From contig NZ_CP021912.1 of assembly GCF_003264115.1 (NCBI RefSeq), positions 2,525,001 through 2,589,000 of the forward strand: a stretch of 64,000 bases of DNA. The letters run 5' to 3'. The translations under genes and the position numbers were made by a program. This DNA is from Erythrobacter sp. KY5. Its GTDB lineage: Bacteria > Pseudomonadota > Alphaproteobacteria > Sphingomonadales > Sphingomonadaceae. A model generated the notes under the pieces. It was given only the letters and a program-made list of their open reading frames with translations. It ran no database searches and was not told the DNA's origin. Below are positions 41,552-50,882 of the stretch, in pieces (within the stretch, counting starts at the first letter, position 1; each line of letters starts with the position of its first letter).

Positions 41552-43615
41552 TCAGAGCTTGTCGGGCAAACTCGCCTTCAGCTCATCCAACCACACATCG
41601 GCCACCGCGTCGCTCGGCGCTCTCCAGTCGCCGCGCGGGCTCAAAGCGCCTTGCGAGGAGACCTTCGGCCCGTTCGGCAAAGCGCTGCGTTTGAATTGCG
41701 AGAACCCGAAGAATCGCTTGAGGAACGCTTCCAGCCAGTCGGCAATCTCGGCGAGCGAATATTCGTTCTTGCGCTTATCCGGGAACCCGGCGGGCCATTC
41801 TCCGGCCTTGGCATCGCGCCACGAATGCCACGCGAGGAAGGCGATCGTGCCGGGCCGTTGCCCATAGCGCACGCAGTGGTGCAGGAAGAAGTCGTTCAGC
41901 TCATAGGGGCCGATATGCGCTTCTGTATCCTGTATCGCACCGTCTTCACCAGCGGGTACCAGTTCTGGTGAGATGACGGTGTCGTACACGCTCATCAGTA
42001 CTTCGCTGCAGACCGGGAGGAATTGCTCTGTCTCCACCGTCCAGCGGATCAGATACCGGATCAGCGTCTTGGGCACACCTGAGTTGACGCCGTAATGGCT
42101 CATGTGGTCGCCCACGCCGTAGGTGCACCAGCCGAGCGCGAGTTCACTCAGGTCGCCGGTGCCGATAACGAAGCCGTGATGCCGGCCTGCGAGGCGGAAC
42201 AGGTAATCCGTGCGAAGGCCCGCCTGAACGTTCTCGAAGGTGACATCGTAGACAGGCTCACCATTGGCAAACGGGTGGCCCATATCTTCGAGCATCAAAC
42301 GCGCAGCAGGTTTGATGTCGATTTCTTCGGCAGTGATGCCGAAGACCTCCATCAGCTTCCAGGCATTGCCCTTCGTGCCTTCAGAAGTGCCGAAGCCGGG
42401 CATGGTATAGCCGCGGATGGTGCTGCGTGGCAGGCCAAGCCGATCGCACGCCTTGGCCGCGACGATCAGCGCGTGCGTGCTGTCGAGGCCGCCGGAAATC
42501 CCGATCACCAGCGATTTTGCCTTAGTCGCCTGAATACGGCGCATGAGCGCGTCGACCTGGATGTTGAATGCTTCGTAACAATCCTCGTCGAGCGTCTTGG
42601 GATTGTTGGGTACGAACGGGAAGCGGCGCACAGGACGTTCGAGCCCGATGTCGCCTTCGGCGAATTCATGGTCAAACACGACGCGCCGGAAGCTGTCCTC
42701 GGGTCGCCCGTGCGCCTCCGCTGCGTCGCTGAATGTCTGGTTGCGCATCCGCTCGCCGGCAATACGGTTGGTGTCTATGTCGACCACGCAAAGCTCAGGA
42801 TCGAGATCGAAACGGACGCTTTCGCGAAGAAGTCCGCCAAGCTCATAGATGACGCCCTGACCATCCCACGCGAGATCCGTCGTGCTTTCGCCGTGCCCGC
42901 TGGCCGAATAAACATAAGCGCAGATCGAGCGGGATGAGGATGAGCGGCAATGCAGATGCCGATCGTCGGCGCGCCCGATTGTGATTGGCGATGCCGAAAG
43001 ATTGCAAAGGATATGAGCCCCTGCGAGCGCCGCGAGAGTGCCGGGCGGGTTTGGTGCCCAGAAGTCCTCGCAAATCTCGACGCCGAAAGTGAAGCCCGGC
43101 AGGTTCGACGCGGCAAAGACAAGATCGGTACCAAACGGCACTTCTTCGCCGTTTACGCCGATCCACAGATCCTGGCAGTTGCGGCCATGCGCGAAATAGC
43201 GCTTTTCATAGAACTCGCGATAGTTCGGCAGATAGCTCTTCGGTATCACGCCAAGCACTTCGCCACGCGCGATGACGATGGCGCAGTTGTAGATCTTGGA
43301 ATTGCGCCGCAAGGGTGCGCCGACCACGAGCACCGGGGCCAGGTCACGGCTTTCCTCGGCTATCGTGCCAAGCGCCGCCTCTGATGCATCGAGCATCGCA
43401 TTCTGCAAGTGCAGGTCGTCAATCGCGTAGGACGAAACGCACAGTTCGGGATACACCACGAGATCGACATTCTGCTCATGCGCTTTTCGCGCTTCGGCAA
43501 GGATGCCCTGCACGTTGAAAGCCACATCCCCCGTGCGGACGCATGGCGTCGCGGTCGCCACGCGAACGAAGCCATGGGCGTGCATGTCGTAAAAGGGGTG
43601 AGGTGTATCGGCCAT
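41552..43615 (-). CDS. nadE: Glutamine-dependent NAD+ synthetase
   Basis: A 687-residue two-domain enzyme. Residues 1-300 form the nitrilase-like glutaminase with Glu in VYPELCVSSY, Lys in the YLPNYREFYEKRYF region and Cys in VEICEDFWAP. The C-terminal ATP pyrophosphatase domain has SGGLDSTHAL. It amidates nicotinic-acid adenine dinucleotide using ammonia channelled from glutamine. The length matches the mycobacterial type. It is alone between terminators. Confidence 0.96.
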   Translation of the reverse strand: MADTPHPFYDMHAHGFVRVATATPCVRTGDVAFNVQGILAEARKAHEQNVDLVVYPELCVSSYAIDDLHLQNAMLDASEAALGTIAEESRDLAPVLVVGAPLRRNSKIYNCAIVIARGEVLGVIPKSYLPNYREFYEKRYFAHGRNCQDLWIGVNGEEVPFGTDLVFAASNLPGFTFGVEICEDFWAPNPPGTLAALAGAHILCNLSASPITIGRADDRHLHCRSSSSRSICAYVYSASGHGESTTDLAWDGQGVIYELGGLLRESVRFDLDPELCVVDIDTNRIAGERMRNQTFSDAAEAHGRPEDSFRRVVFDHEFAEGDIGLERPVRRFPFVPNNPKTLDEDCYEAFNIQVDALMRRIQATKAKSLVIGISGGLDSTHALIVAAKACDRLGLPRSTIRGYTMPGFGTSEGTKGNAWKLMEVFGITAEEIDIKPAARLMLEDMGHPFANGEPVYDVTFENVQAGLRTDYLFRLAGRHHGFVIGTGDLSELALGWCTYGVGDHMSHYGVNSGVPKTLIRYLIRWTVETEQFLPVCSEVLMSVYDTVISPELVPAGEDGAIQDTEAHIGPYELNDFFLHHCVRYGQRPGTIAFLAWHSWRDAKAGEWPAGFPDKRKNEYSLAEIADWLEAFLKRFFGFSQFKRSALPNGPKVSSQGALSPRGDWRAPSDAVADVWLDELKASLPDKL

Positions 43616-43671
43616 TGCGCCCTGCTCCCGCTGCGTTTGAGCTGTGCTCTAGCCGCTATCTTCCGGATACT

Positions 43672-44682
43672 CTAGGCAGTTAGCAGTTCGGCGGCCTCAG
43701 GGCTCTTCTCCAGCATCTCCAGCAGGCCGCGTTCGTGCCGGGTCAGAAACTTGGCGGGCCGAGGTATCGACAGGCTCGCTCGCCAATCCTCCCACGCGCC
43801 ATCTCTTGAGAGGATGTCGATGACAGCGGGGTGAATATAGCTGTTTCGCGCCACCGCAGGCGTGTTGCCGAGCTTTTCGGAGACTTCGTCTAATACCGAA
43901 CTGATGGTTGGGCGCTGTTTGGATTCGGCAATCTGCACGAAGGCAAGGACGCTGGCGTGCCAAGTGCGAAAGTTCTTGGCCGAGAACTCCTCGCCCATGT
44001 TTTCGCGAAGATATTCGTTCACGTCGCTGCTTGTCAGTGCGTGGCGATTGCCGTCATCATCGTAATATTGAAAAAGGTGCGGCCCCGGCACATCGCGCGC
44101 ATCTTCGACCGCGCGTGCAAGTGCCTCGTCTTCCAAAAGGACCCGCCGGTCCTTGCCGCCCTTACCAGTATAGGAAAGCTCGACAGTGCTTCCGGAGATG
44201 GTCGCGTGCTCGTCGCGCAACGTGGAGGCGCCGAAGGATTTATTGGTCTTTTTGTAAACCTCATTCCCGATGCGAACAAAGCCCATATCCAGCAGCCGCA
44301 CTATCGCGGCGAGCACTCGCTCGCGCGTTGCGGCAGTGCCTTCGATGTCGCGCGCCACGCGTTGACGCATCACCGGAAGGCGCTTGCCGAATTCCTCGCA
44401 GCGATCGAACTTGTCGCTCTCGCGCATCAGGCGGAAAAACGGGTGATAGCGATACTGCTTGCGACCAGCATCGTCGTAACCGGTCGCCAGGATGTGGCCG
44501 GTGCTTTGCGGGCAAAACCAGGCATCGCGATAGGCTGGCGGCAATGCGATTGCATTCAGACGCTTTCGTTCGCGGCGGTCACGGATGAGCTCGCCAGCCG
44601 GCGAATAATAGGCGAAGCCCCTGCCTGCACCCTTTCGCGTAATGCCGGGCTGCGCATCATCGACATAGATAAGCTTCTCCAT
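43672..44682 (-). CDS. DNA topoisomerase IB (poxvirus-type)
   Basis: A 336-residue type IB topoisomerase. The family's catalytic set is present: an Arg in ERVLAAIVRLLD/ FVRIGNE region, GKGGKDRRVLL, TWHASVLAF and the catalytic tyrosine in RNSYIHPAVI (near residue 290). It relaxes supercoils through a 3'-phosphotyrosine. The start at 44680-44682 (MEKLIYVDD) is preferred over an ATG seven codons upstream. Bacterial copies are scattered, probably spread by transfer. Confidence 0.92.
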   Translation of the reverse strand: MEKLIYVDDAQPGITRKGAGRGFAYYSPAGELIRDRRERKRLNAIALPPAYRDAWFCPQSTGHILATGYDDAGRKQYRYHPFFRLMRESDKFDRCEEFGKRLPVMRQRVARDIEGTAATRERVLAAIVRLLDMGFVRIGNEVYKKTNKSFGASTLRDEHATISGSTVELSYTGKGGKDRRVLLEDEALARAVEDARDVPGPHLFQYYDDDGNRHALTSSDVNEYLRENMGEEFSAKNFRTWHASVLAFVQIAESKQRPTISSVLDEVSEKLGNTPAVARNSYIHPAVIDILSRDGAWEDWRASLSIPRPAKFLTRHERGLLEMLEKSPEAAELLTA

Positions 44683-44802
44683 GCCAAAGGAAATGCGCCG
44701 CACGTGTCCTTGGTTCCACCTTGCGGCGAATGCTTTAAGCCTCCAATTGATCGGTCAGAGGAACGCAACGACAAATCCCTTCCTTGAGAAAAGGAGAACG
44801 AA

Positions 44803-45669
44803 ATGGCCGATCCTACCTACACACCGCCTGAAGTCTGGACCTATGACAGCGAAAGCGGCGGCAAGTTTGCAAATATCAATCGCCCCACCGCTGGCGCACG
44901 CGAAGAAGTGGCTCTGCCGCGCGGCGACAATCCGCTGCAGCTGTATTCGCTTGCGACGCCCAACGGCGTGAAGGCTACCGTGATGCTGGAAGAGCTCGTC
45001 GAAAAAGGGCACGGAGGCGCAGAATACGATGCCTACACCGTCAACATCGGCGAAGGCGTCCAGTTCACCAGCGGCTTTGTAGAGATCAATCCGAATTCGA
45101 AAATTCCCGCCATGGTCGACGCAAGCGGCGACAACGACATTCGCGTGTTCGAATCCGGCGCGATCCTTGTCTATCTGGCCGAAAAGTTCGGCGAGTTCCT
45201 GCCCACCGATCCCGCCGCGCGCGCCGAAGTGCTTTCGTGGGTGTTCTGGCAGGTGGGAACCGGGCCATTCATCGGCGGCGGTTTCGGTCATTTCTACGCT
45301 TATGCGCCTGAAAGGTACGAATATCCGATCAACCGCTACGCGATGGAAACAAAGCGCATTTTTGATGTCGCCGACCAGCAGCTTGGCAAGACGCGCTTCC
45401 TTGCGGGCGACGAATACACCATCGCAGATATCGCAAACTTCCCATGGCTCGCCCCCTTTGTTGCTGGAACAATCTACAACGAAGCCAAGACCTTCCTGTC
45501 AATTGACGAATACAAGAACGTTGGCCGCTGGGCGCGTGAGATTGCTCAGCGTCCGGGCGTCCAGCGCGGCCGTCTCGTCAACAAGGTCTGGGGCGATGAG
45601 GATCAGCAACTGGCCGAACGCCATTCGCCAGCTGATTTCGAAGGCAAGAACCTCGATTTCACGTTCTGA
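44803..45669 (+). CDS. yghU: Glutathione-dependent disulfide-bond oxidoreductase YghU
   Basis: A 288-residue nu-class GST. It has the long N-terminal extension TYTPPEVWTYDSESGGKFANINRPTAG and the active-site region QLYSLATPNGVKATVMLEEL, where a threonine replaces cysteine; VFESGAILVYLAEKFG is the glutathione-binding strand. E. coli YghU binds two glutathiones and reduces disulfides and organic hydroperoxides. It stands alone. Confidence 0.95.
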   Translation: MADPTYTPPEVWTYDSESGGKFANINRPTAGAREEVALPRGDNPLQLYSLATPNGVKATVMLEELVEKGHGGAEYDAYTVNIGEGVQFTSGFVEINPNSKIPAMVDASGDNDIRVFESGAILVYLAEKFGEFLPTDPAARAEVLSWVFWQVGTGPFIGGGFGHFYAYAPERYEYPINRYAMETKRIFDVADQQLGKTRFLAGDEYTIADIANFPWLAPFVAGTIYNEAKTFLSIDEYKNVGRWAREIAQRPGVQRGRLVNKVWGDEDQQLAERHSPADFEGKNLDFTF

Positions 45670-45701
45670 CAAACGGGCATCGAAACTCGTCGGACAACCT
45701 C

Positions 45702-45740
45702 ACAATTGGGCTGGTAGTCAGCGCGCTTCCAGCCCATTGT
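45702..45740 (+). terminator. Hairpin after yghU, probable terminator
   Basis: ACAATTGGGCTGG (45702-45714) pairs with CCAGCCCATTGT (45729-45740) with a one-base bulge. There is no real T-tract, so its strength is uncertain. Confidence 0.45.
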
Positions 45741-45764
45741 TACGTTCGTGAGTGAGAGAAGATT

Positions 45765-47144
45765 TTGAGCGCACAGGCGCATGAGCGGATTAGCCTGAGC
45801 GAGAAGCTTGGCTATGGGGTGGGCGATCTTCCCTCTGGCCTCTATCTCAATTTCTTCGGCGCATATCTTCTCTATTTCTTCGTCGATCTGGGTGGAGTGG
45901 CGCCTGCAGCCATGGCGCTCATGCTGCTGTTGTCGCGCGTATTCGATGCTGTCACCGATCCGGTCATGGGTGTGATCGCAGATCGCACGCGCACTCGCTG
46001 GGGACGGTATCGTCCCTATCTGCTGTTCGGCGCCCTGCCGTTTGGCCTAACGGGCTTCGCGATCTTCGCCGCGCCTGACATGTCGACCGGATGGCTGCTG
46101 GTCTGGGCCTATATCACCTATGGCCTGACCATGCTGGCGTTCACTGCGGTCAACGTCCCTTATTCGGGGCTGCTCGGAGTGATCTCGCCTTCGGCAAAAC
46201 AGCGCGCCAACGTTACCGCCTATCGCATGTTCTTTTCAGGCCTTGCCGGGATCGTGGTTGGCGTGCTCGCCACGACGCTGATCCGTGAGTTTGGCGGAGA
46301 TGACGAACGCACCGGTATCATGGTCACCATGGGCGTCTTCGCCGCAGTCTCAGTCGTCATCTACATAGTGACATTTGCTACGACGAAGGAGCGCATTCCC
46401 GCTGTCCCCACCAATACCGCGATCAGGCGCGACCTTGCCACCTTGTTCCGCACGGGCGCATGGATCTGCGTGGTCGTCGCTGCGGTGTTCGGAGTGCTCT
46501 CAATTGCGAGCCGAGCATCAACGGCACGCTTCTTCTTCAAATATGTTGCGGGAGATGACGGAACGCCGGTCTTCCTGTTCCTCGACCGCTTCGGCCTGTT
46601 TCTCACCGCCCTTGCGGTGGGACAGGTCAGCGGCGTCATCCTTGGCTTTCTGCTTCAGCGCAAGTTTGAAAAATCGCACCTCATCCTCGCTGGAGGAGCA
46701 ATCAAAGTGGTTGGCATTACCGCATTTGCGATGGTACCGCTCGATGCAATCTGGCCTCAGACGCTCGCCCAGTACTTTGTCGGGCTGGGCTTTGGGTTCC
46801 TGATGGTGCTGTCCTTCTCGATGTTCACGGATATCGCCGAATACATCGACTGGAAATCCGGCCAGCAGATGACCGGCCTCACCGTTTCCGCCTCAATCTT
46901 CGGGGTCAAGGTGGGCACCGGATTGGGAGCATTCGCTCCCGGCATCGCTCTTGAACTGACAGGGTTTGTGCCACAGGGCGAACAAAGCGCAGAGGCGCTT
47001 GCGGGTATCAACTTTGCCTTTGCGATACTGCCTGCGCTCGCACTCTTGCCAGCCGGTGTGGCGATGGTTTTCTACCGGCTCAGTCACTCGGTGATGGACG
47101 AAGTCGAGCGCGATCTGGCCGTGAGGCGTCAGCGTTCGCAATAA
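45765..47144 (+). CDS. MFS transporter of the GPH (MelB-like) cation symporter family
   Basis: A 459-residue permease with 12 membrane segments. It starts with the GPH-family phrase LGYGVGDLPSGLYLNFFG, followed by DPVMGVIADRTRTRWGRYRPYL, the conserved loop between helices 2 and 3. Relatives move sugars, sulfonates or glucuronides with Na+ or H+. The start appears to be TTG at 45765, following GAGAGAAG. No sugar genes are nearby, so the substrate is open. Confidence 0.9.
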   Translation: MSAQAHERISLSEKLGYGVGDLPSGLYLNFFGAYLLYFFVDLGGVAPAAMALMLLLSRVFDAVTDPVMGVIADRTRTRWGRYRPYLLFGALPFGLTGFAIFAAPDMSTGWLLVWAYITYGLTMLAFTAVNVPYSGLLGVISPSAKQRANVTAYRMFFSGLAGIVVGVLATTLIREFGGDDERTGIMVTMGVFAAVSVVIYIVTFATTKERIPAVPTNTAIRRDLATLFRTGAWICVVVAAVFGVLSIASRASTARFFFKYVAGDDGTPVFLFLDRFGLFLTALAVGQVSGVILGFLLQRKFEKSHLILAGGAIKVVGITAFAMVPLDAIWPQTLAQYFVGLGFGFLMVLSFSMFTDIAEYIDWKSGQQMTGLTVSASIFGVKVGTGLGAFAPGIALELTGFVPQGEQSAEALAGINFAFAILPALALLPAGVAMVFYRLSHSVMDEVERDLAVRRQRSQ

Positions 47145-47158
47145 CCTTTCAAAAGCCC

Positions 47159-47186
47159 TTCACATTTGTGCCGGGGCCGCTATATC
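47159..47186 (+). promoter_or_regulatory. Promoter of tRNA-Gln
   Basis: TTCACA (47159-47164) and TATATC (47181-47186) are 16 bases apart; transcription would begin about six bases before the tRNA. Confidence 0.55.
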
Positions 47187-47198
47187 CGCGCCTCCTGC

Positions 47199-47273
47199 TG
47201 GGGTGTAGCCAAGTGGTAAGGCAGCGGTTTTTGGTACCGCCATTCGCAGGTTCGATCCCTGCCACCCCAGCCA
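47199..47273 (+). tRNA. tRNA-Gln (anticodon TTG)
   Basis: A 75-base cloverleaf with encoded CCA. The acceptor TGGGGTG pairs with CACCCCA. The anticodon stem GCGGT/ACCGC holds the loop TTTTGGT with anticodon TTG (reads CAA). The T arm has GTTCGATC. D-arm and variable loop are of normal size. Confidence 0.97.
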
Positions 47274-47300
47274 CTCTCTCACAATCGACGCCGTGATGCA

Positions 47301-47513
<213 letters not shown>

Positions 47514-48473
47514 CTATTCCGAGAGCACTTTATCCGCGAGCGCACGGCCTGAAATCCACGCTCCTTCGACGCGCGGAGAATGTAGATAGTCGCCTGCTAT
47601 CCCGATACCGCGATCACGATCAAATCGTGCCGCCTCGCCTTCGACAGGCCTTGGCATGGCGTAAAGCCAGCGATGCGCCGCGAGATGGATGGGGGCGACA
47701 CATTGCGCGCCGGTCTGGTCGAAGAAATCGCCCAGCAAAAGCGGTCCGACTTCCTCTTTGGGAAGGTCGATAATCTCGCGGCTGCGTTTTGGTGAGGCGT
47801 GCAAGACCCAGGTTTCGCGCCCGGTGCGATCTGGTTTAGCGCTGTTCCGCGCCGCCCAGGAGACGGGAGCGTCATCGTCTCGAATACTGTCCGCTTCTAC
47901 GTCCAATCCTTCAGCGAAAGCAGCCATCACCGCCCAACAGGGCTGCGACTGTACTTCTGCCGCAACCTGCGCAAAATCAGGCACTGGTGTGGCCAGCAAC
48001 TCAGCCGCCTGCTCCGCCGGTACTGCGATGAGAACGGTAGATGCTGTGAAGCTCTCCGACCCTGCATCGACACGCCATCCTTCGCCGGTGCGGGTGATCG
48101 CTTCGGCTCTAGTATTCCAACGAACGTCGAGCGGATGGGCCAGCGCGCGGATCGGGCCATTCATACCGGGAACGCCGACGAACGATGCATCGTCAGATCC
48201 TGCTCCATCCCAGCGAGCGACCACGCCGAGCCGTTCCCATTCGGCAACGACACCGGCAAAGCGCGGATCGCGGGCCGTGAAGTACTGCGCACCGTGGTCG
48301 AAGGACAAAACATCGCCTGCGACCTCTGCCCGACGCGCGGCCATCCGGCCGCCCGGCCCCCTGCCCTTGTCGAGAATGCTGACCTTGCGGCCTGCCTCGG
48401 ACAGCGTCTTCGCGCAGGCAAGGCCCGCCATTCCCGCGCCGATGATCAGAATTTCGCAATGGTGTGTGCTCAT
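47514..48473 (-). CDS. FAD-dependent amine oxidase/renalase-like flavoprotein
   Basis: A 319-residue flavoprotein. The dinucleotide-binding motif IIGAGMAGLACAKTL is at residues 10-24, followed by DKGRGPGGRMAARR and the C-terminal FAD contact IGIAGDYLHSPRVEGAW. The group includes renalase, which in bacteria oxidises off-pathway dihydronicotinamides. No specific substrate can be given. It overlaps nothing but forms a pair with the small Cys-rich gene. Confidence 0.88.
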   Translation of the reverse strand: MSTHHCEILIIGAGMAGLACAKTLSEAGRKVSILDKGRGPGGRMAARRAEVAGDVLSFDHGAQYFTARDPRFAGVVAEWERLGVVARWDGAGSDDASFVGVPGMNGPIRALAHPLDVRWNTRAEAITRTGEGWRVDAGSESFTASTVLIAVPAEQAAELLATPVPDFAQVAAEVQSQPCWAVMAAFAEGLDVEADSIRDDDAPVSWAARNSAKPDRTGRETWVLHASPKRSREIIDLPKEEVGPLLLGDFFDQTGAQCVAPIHLAAHRWLYAMPRPVEGEAARFDRDRGIGIAGDYLHSPRVEGAWISGRALADKVLSE

Positions 48474-48519
48474 GCGCCCCTAACGCCCGAAAGCGCCGGC
48501 GGTTTCAAGGGCTAAAAGC

Positions 48520-49506
48520 CTATGGTGCTGACCGGGGTGCATGGGCCTCCGCCAGCATCAGCGAAAAGCGCCCCTGCTTATCGAGCCAGCGCTTGGTCGG
48601 CTCCCACCCCCCGGCAAGAAGCAGCATGTTTGAGGTGCGGCGATTGAACTTGTGGCTGTTTTCGGTGTGGATGCTCTCGCCTTCGTGCATCGCAAAACTC
48701 TTGCCATCGACTTCGAAGGTGATGTCACGGGTCGCCACCAAATGCATTTCGATGCGCGCGAAATCATCGTTCCAGCGCGCCTCATGCGTCAGCGCCTCTT
48801 CAGGAATAGTACCGCCAAGTTCCCTGTTTATGCGGGCAACGAGATTGAGGTTGAATGCCGCCGTCACACCGGCTGCATCGTCATAGGCGGAGACCAGCAC
48901 GCTTTGCTCCTTGATCTGGTCCATGCCGATCAGAAGCTGCGCACCCACGCCCAGCGTCTCACGCATTGAGCGCAGGAGATCGACCGCAGTGCGCGCGACC
49001 ATGTTGCCGATCGTCGAACCCGGAAAGAAACCGAGCTTGGGCAGGTCTGCGACCTCTTGGGGGAGTTCGACTTGGCGCATGAAGTCAGCCTCGACCGGAT
49101 ACACCGGAAGGCCCGGAAACTTCTTCGCCAGATCGGCAGCGCTTGCCCGAAGAAAGTCGCCCGAAATGTCGAGCGGCACATAGGCCGATGCTTCGATCGC
49201 GGACAGCAGGAGTGGTGTCTTCACCGAAGAGCCCGACCCGAACTCTACCACCGTCGAACCGGGCCGGATCAATTTTGCAAACTCGTCTGCGCGATCGGTC
49301 AGGATCTCGGTCTCGGCCCGCGTCGGATAATATTCGGGAAGCTGGGTGATCTTCTCGAACAGTTTGGAACCGGCTTCGTCATAGAACCAGCGCGCAGGAA
49401 CAGCCTTCGGCTCCTGTGAAAGCCCTGCGAGCACATCCGCCCGGAACGCATTGTCGACCCCTGTTTCATCGAGATCGACGAGCTTGAGCCCTTGGCTTGT
49501 AGTCAT
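48520..49506 (-). CDS. egtD: L-histidine N-alpha-methyltransferase (ergothioneine)
   Basis: A 328-residue EgtD that trimethylates histidine to hercynine. Key segments: ARWFYDEAGSKLFEKITQLPEYYPTRAE, VVEFGSGSSVKTPLLL (SAM site) and FFPGSTIGN, with GESIHTENSHKF near the C-terminus. The start at 49504-49506 is chosen; an in-frame extension lies within the end of egtB. It follows egtB after five bases. Confidence 0.95.
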   Translation of the reverse strand: MTTSQGLKLVDLDETGVDNAFRADVLAGLSQEPKAVPARWFYDEAGSKLFEKITQLPEYYPTRAETEILTDRADEFAKLIRPGSTVVEFGSGSSVKTPLLLSAIEASAYVPLDISGDFLRASAADLAKKFPGLPVYPVEADFMRQVELPQEVADLPKLGFFPGSTIGNMVARTAVDLLRSMRETLGVGAQLLIGMDQIKEQSVLVSAYDDAAGVTAAFNLNLVARINRELGGTIPEEALTHEARWNDDFARIEMHLVATRDITFEVDGKSFAMHEGESIHTENSHKFNRRTSNMLLLAGGWEPTKRWLDKQGRFSLMLAEAHAPRSAP

Positions 49507-49511
49507 GGGAA

Positions 49512-50825
49512 CTAGATGTCCTTTGCCAGTCTCAGTCCTGTGAACTGCCAGCGTTGGTGGGGGTAGAAAAAGTTGCGATAGGATGCACGCGAATGGCCGC
49601 GCACGGTGGCGCAGCTTGCGCCTTTGAGCACGCACTGACCGCTCATGAACTTGCCATTGTACTCACCGACTGCGCCCGATGCAGGCTCAAAGCGCGGATA
49701 CGGCAGATAGGCAGACCGGGTAAACTGCCAGCAATCGCCGAAAAGGTCAGCGCCGCCCGATGGCAAGGGTGCCTCGGCACCGTCAAGCTGATTGCCCGCC
49801 GCCGGATCGTGCGTTCGCGGCGAGCCTTCCTCGTCCTGCCCACGCGCGATTGCTTCCCATTCGAATTCGGTCGGCAATCTTGCTCCAGCCCAGCTCGCGA
49901 AGGCATCGGCCTCATAGTAGGAGATATGAGTGACCGGAGCATCTGGGTCGCGGCCTTGCCATCCGGAATGGGTGAACTGTTCCGCACCGCGCCAGTACAA
50001 AGGTGCCGTGATGCCGTTTTCTCTAACCCATGCAAGGCCATCCGAAAGCCAGAGCGACGCATCGCGATATCCGCCGTCGGAGATAAATTCCGACCATTCG
50101 CGATTGGTGACCAGCCTGTCCGCCAAAGCGAAAGGTTCGAGCAGCACACGGTGTCGTGGCCCTTCATTATCGAAAGCGAATGCGTCGCCATCATGCCCGA
50201 TAATAGCAACGCCGCCTGGATGCTTATGCCAACCCAACTCACCGCTTGGCGCGGACTCCTCCCGATCGGTGCCCCACATTTCGGGGCCCAGGGGGTTTTG
50301 AAACAGACCATGTTTTATGTCGGTCAAAAGCAGCTCGATATGCTGCTGTTCGTGCGCAATGCCGAGCGCAATCAGACCAAAGAGCTCTTCGCGCTCAAAA
50401 AGCGGCTCCATCGCTGCATTTACCACGGCGCGCCAGTCGAGGATTTCCTGCAGGCTGGGACGCGACAACATCCCTCGTGATCCGCGCGCGATGCGTGCGC
50501 CTTCGGCCTCGTAATAGGAATTGAAAAGAAACGGCCACTCTTCATTGTGCAGCCGATACGTGCGCAGATGCTCTCTGAGAAGAAACGTCTCCCAGAACCA
50601 TGTCGTGTGCGCCAAATGCCACTTTGCCGGTGACGCGTCAGGCATGGATTGAATGCTGGCGTCGGCATCGCTGAGCGGCTGCGCGACCGCTTCCATAAGA
50701 GAGCGGGTGCGCGCAAAGCCCTGCGCGATATTGCCATGCGCCTCATTCGAGGATGCTACCTGATGCCGGCCTGGAGCCAACGTTCTCCTCCCTTTCGGGT
50801 CCGTCCGCGCACCTCCATGGCGCAT
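49512..50825 (-). CDS. egtB: Ergothioneine sulfoxide synthase EgtB
   Basis: A 437-residue protein with an N-terminal DinB-like domain and a C-terminal formylglycine-generating (FGE-sulfatase) domain. The iron ligands are visible in HLAHTTWFWETF (first His) and EQQHIELLL (second and third). The end GGSCATVRGHSRASYRNFF-type (here GASCATVRGHSRASYRNFF) matches EgtB. It joins gamma-glutamylcysteine or cysteine to hercynine with O2. No egtA, egtC or egtE is adjacent. A start downstream of 50825 cannot be excluded. Confidence 0.93.
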   Translation of the reverse strand: MRHGGARTDPKGRRTLAPGRHQVASSNEAHGNIAQGFARTRSLMEAVAQPLSDADASIQSMPDASPAKWHLAHTTWFWETFLLREHLRTYRLHNEEWPFLFNSYYEAEGARIARGSRGMLSRPSLQEILDWRAVVNAAMEPLFEREELFGLIALGIAHEQQHIELLLTDIKHGLFQNPLGPEMWGTDREESAPSGELGWHKHPGGVAIIGHDGDAFAFDNEGPRHRVLLEPFALADRLVTNREWSEFISDGGYRDASLWLSDGLAWVRENGITAPLYWRGAEQFTHSGWQGRDPDAPVTHISYYEADAFASWAGARLPTEFEWEAIARGQDEEGSPRTHDPAAGNQLDGAEAPLPSGGADLFGDCWQFTRSAYLPYPRFEPASGAVGEYNGKFMSGQCVLKGASCATVRGHSRASYRNFFYPHQRWQFTGLRLAKDI

Positions 50826-50882
50826 CGCGAACTCAAAGAAAAGCGTTGAGTGGTTGGTTTCTTGACACTTTTGTCCGTCTTA

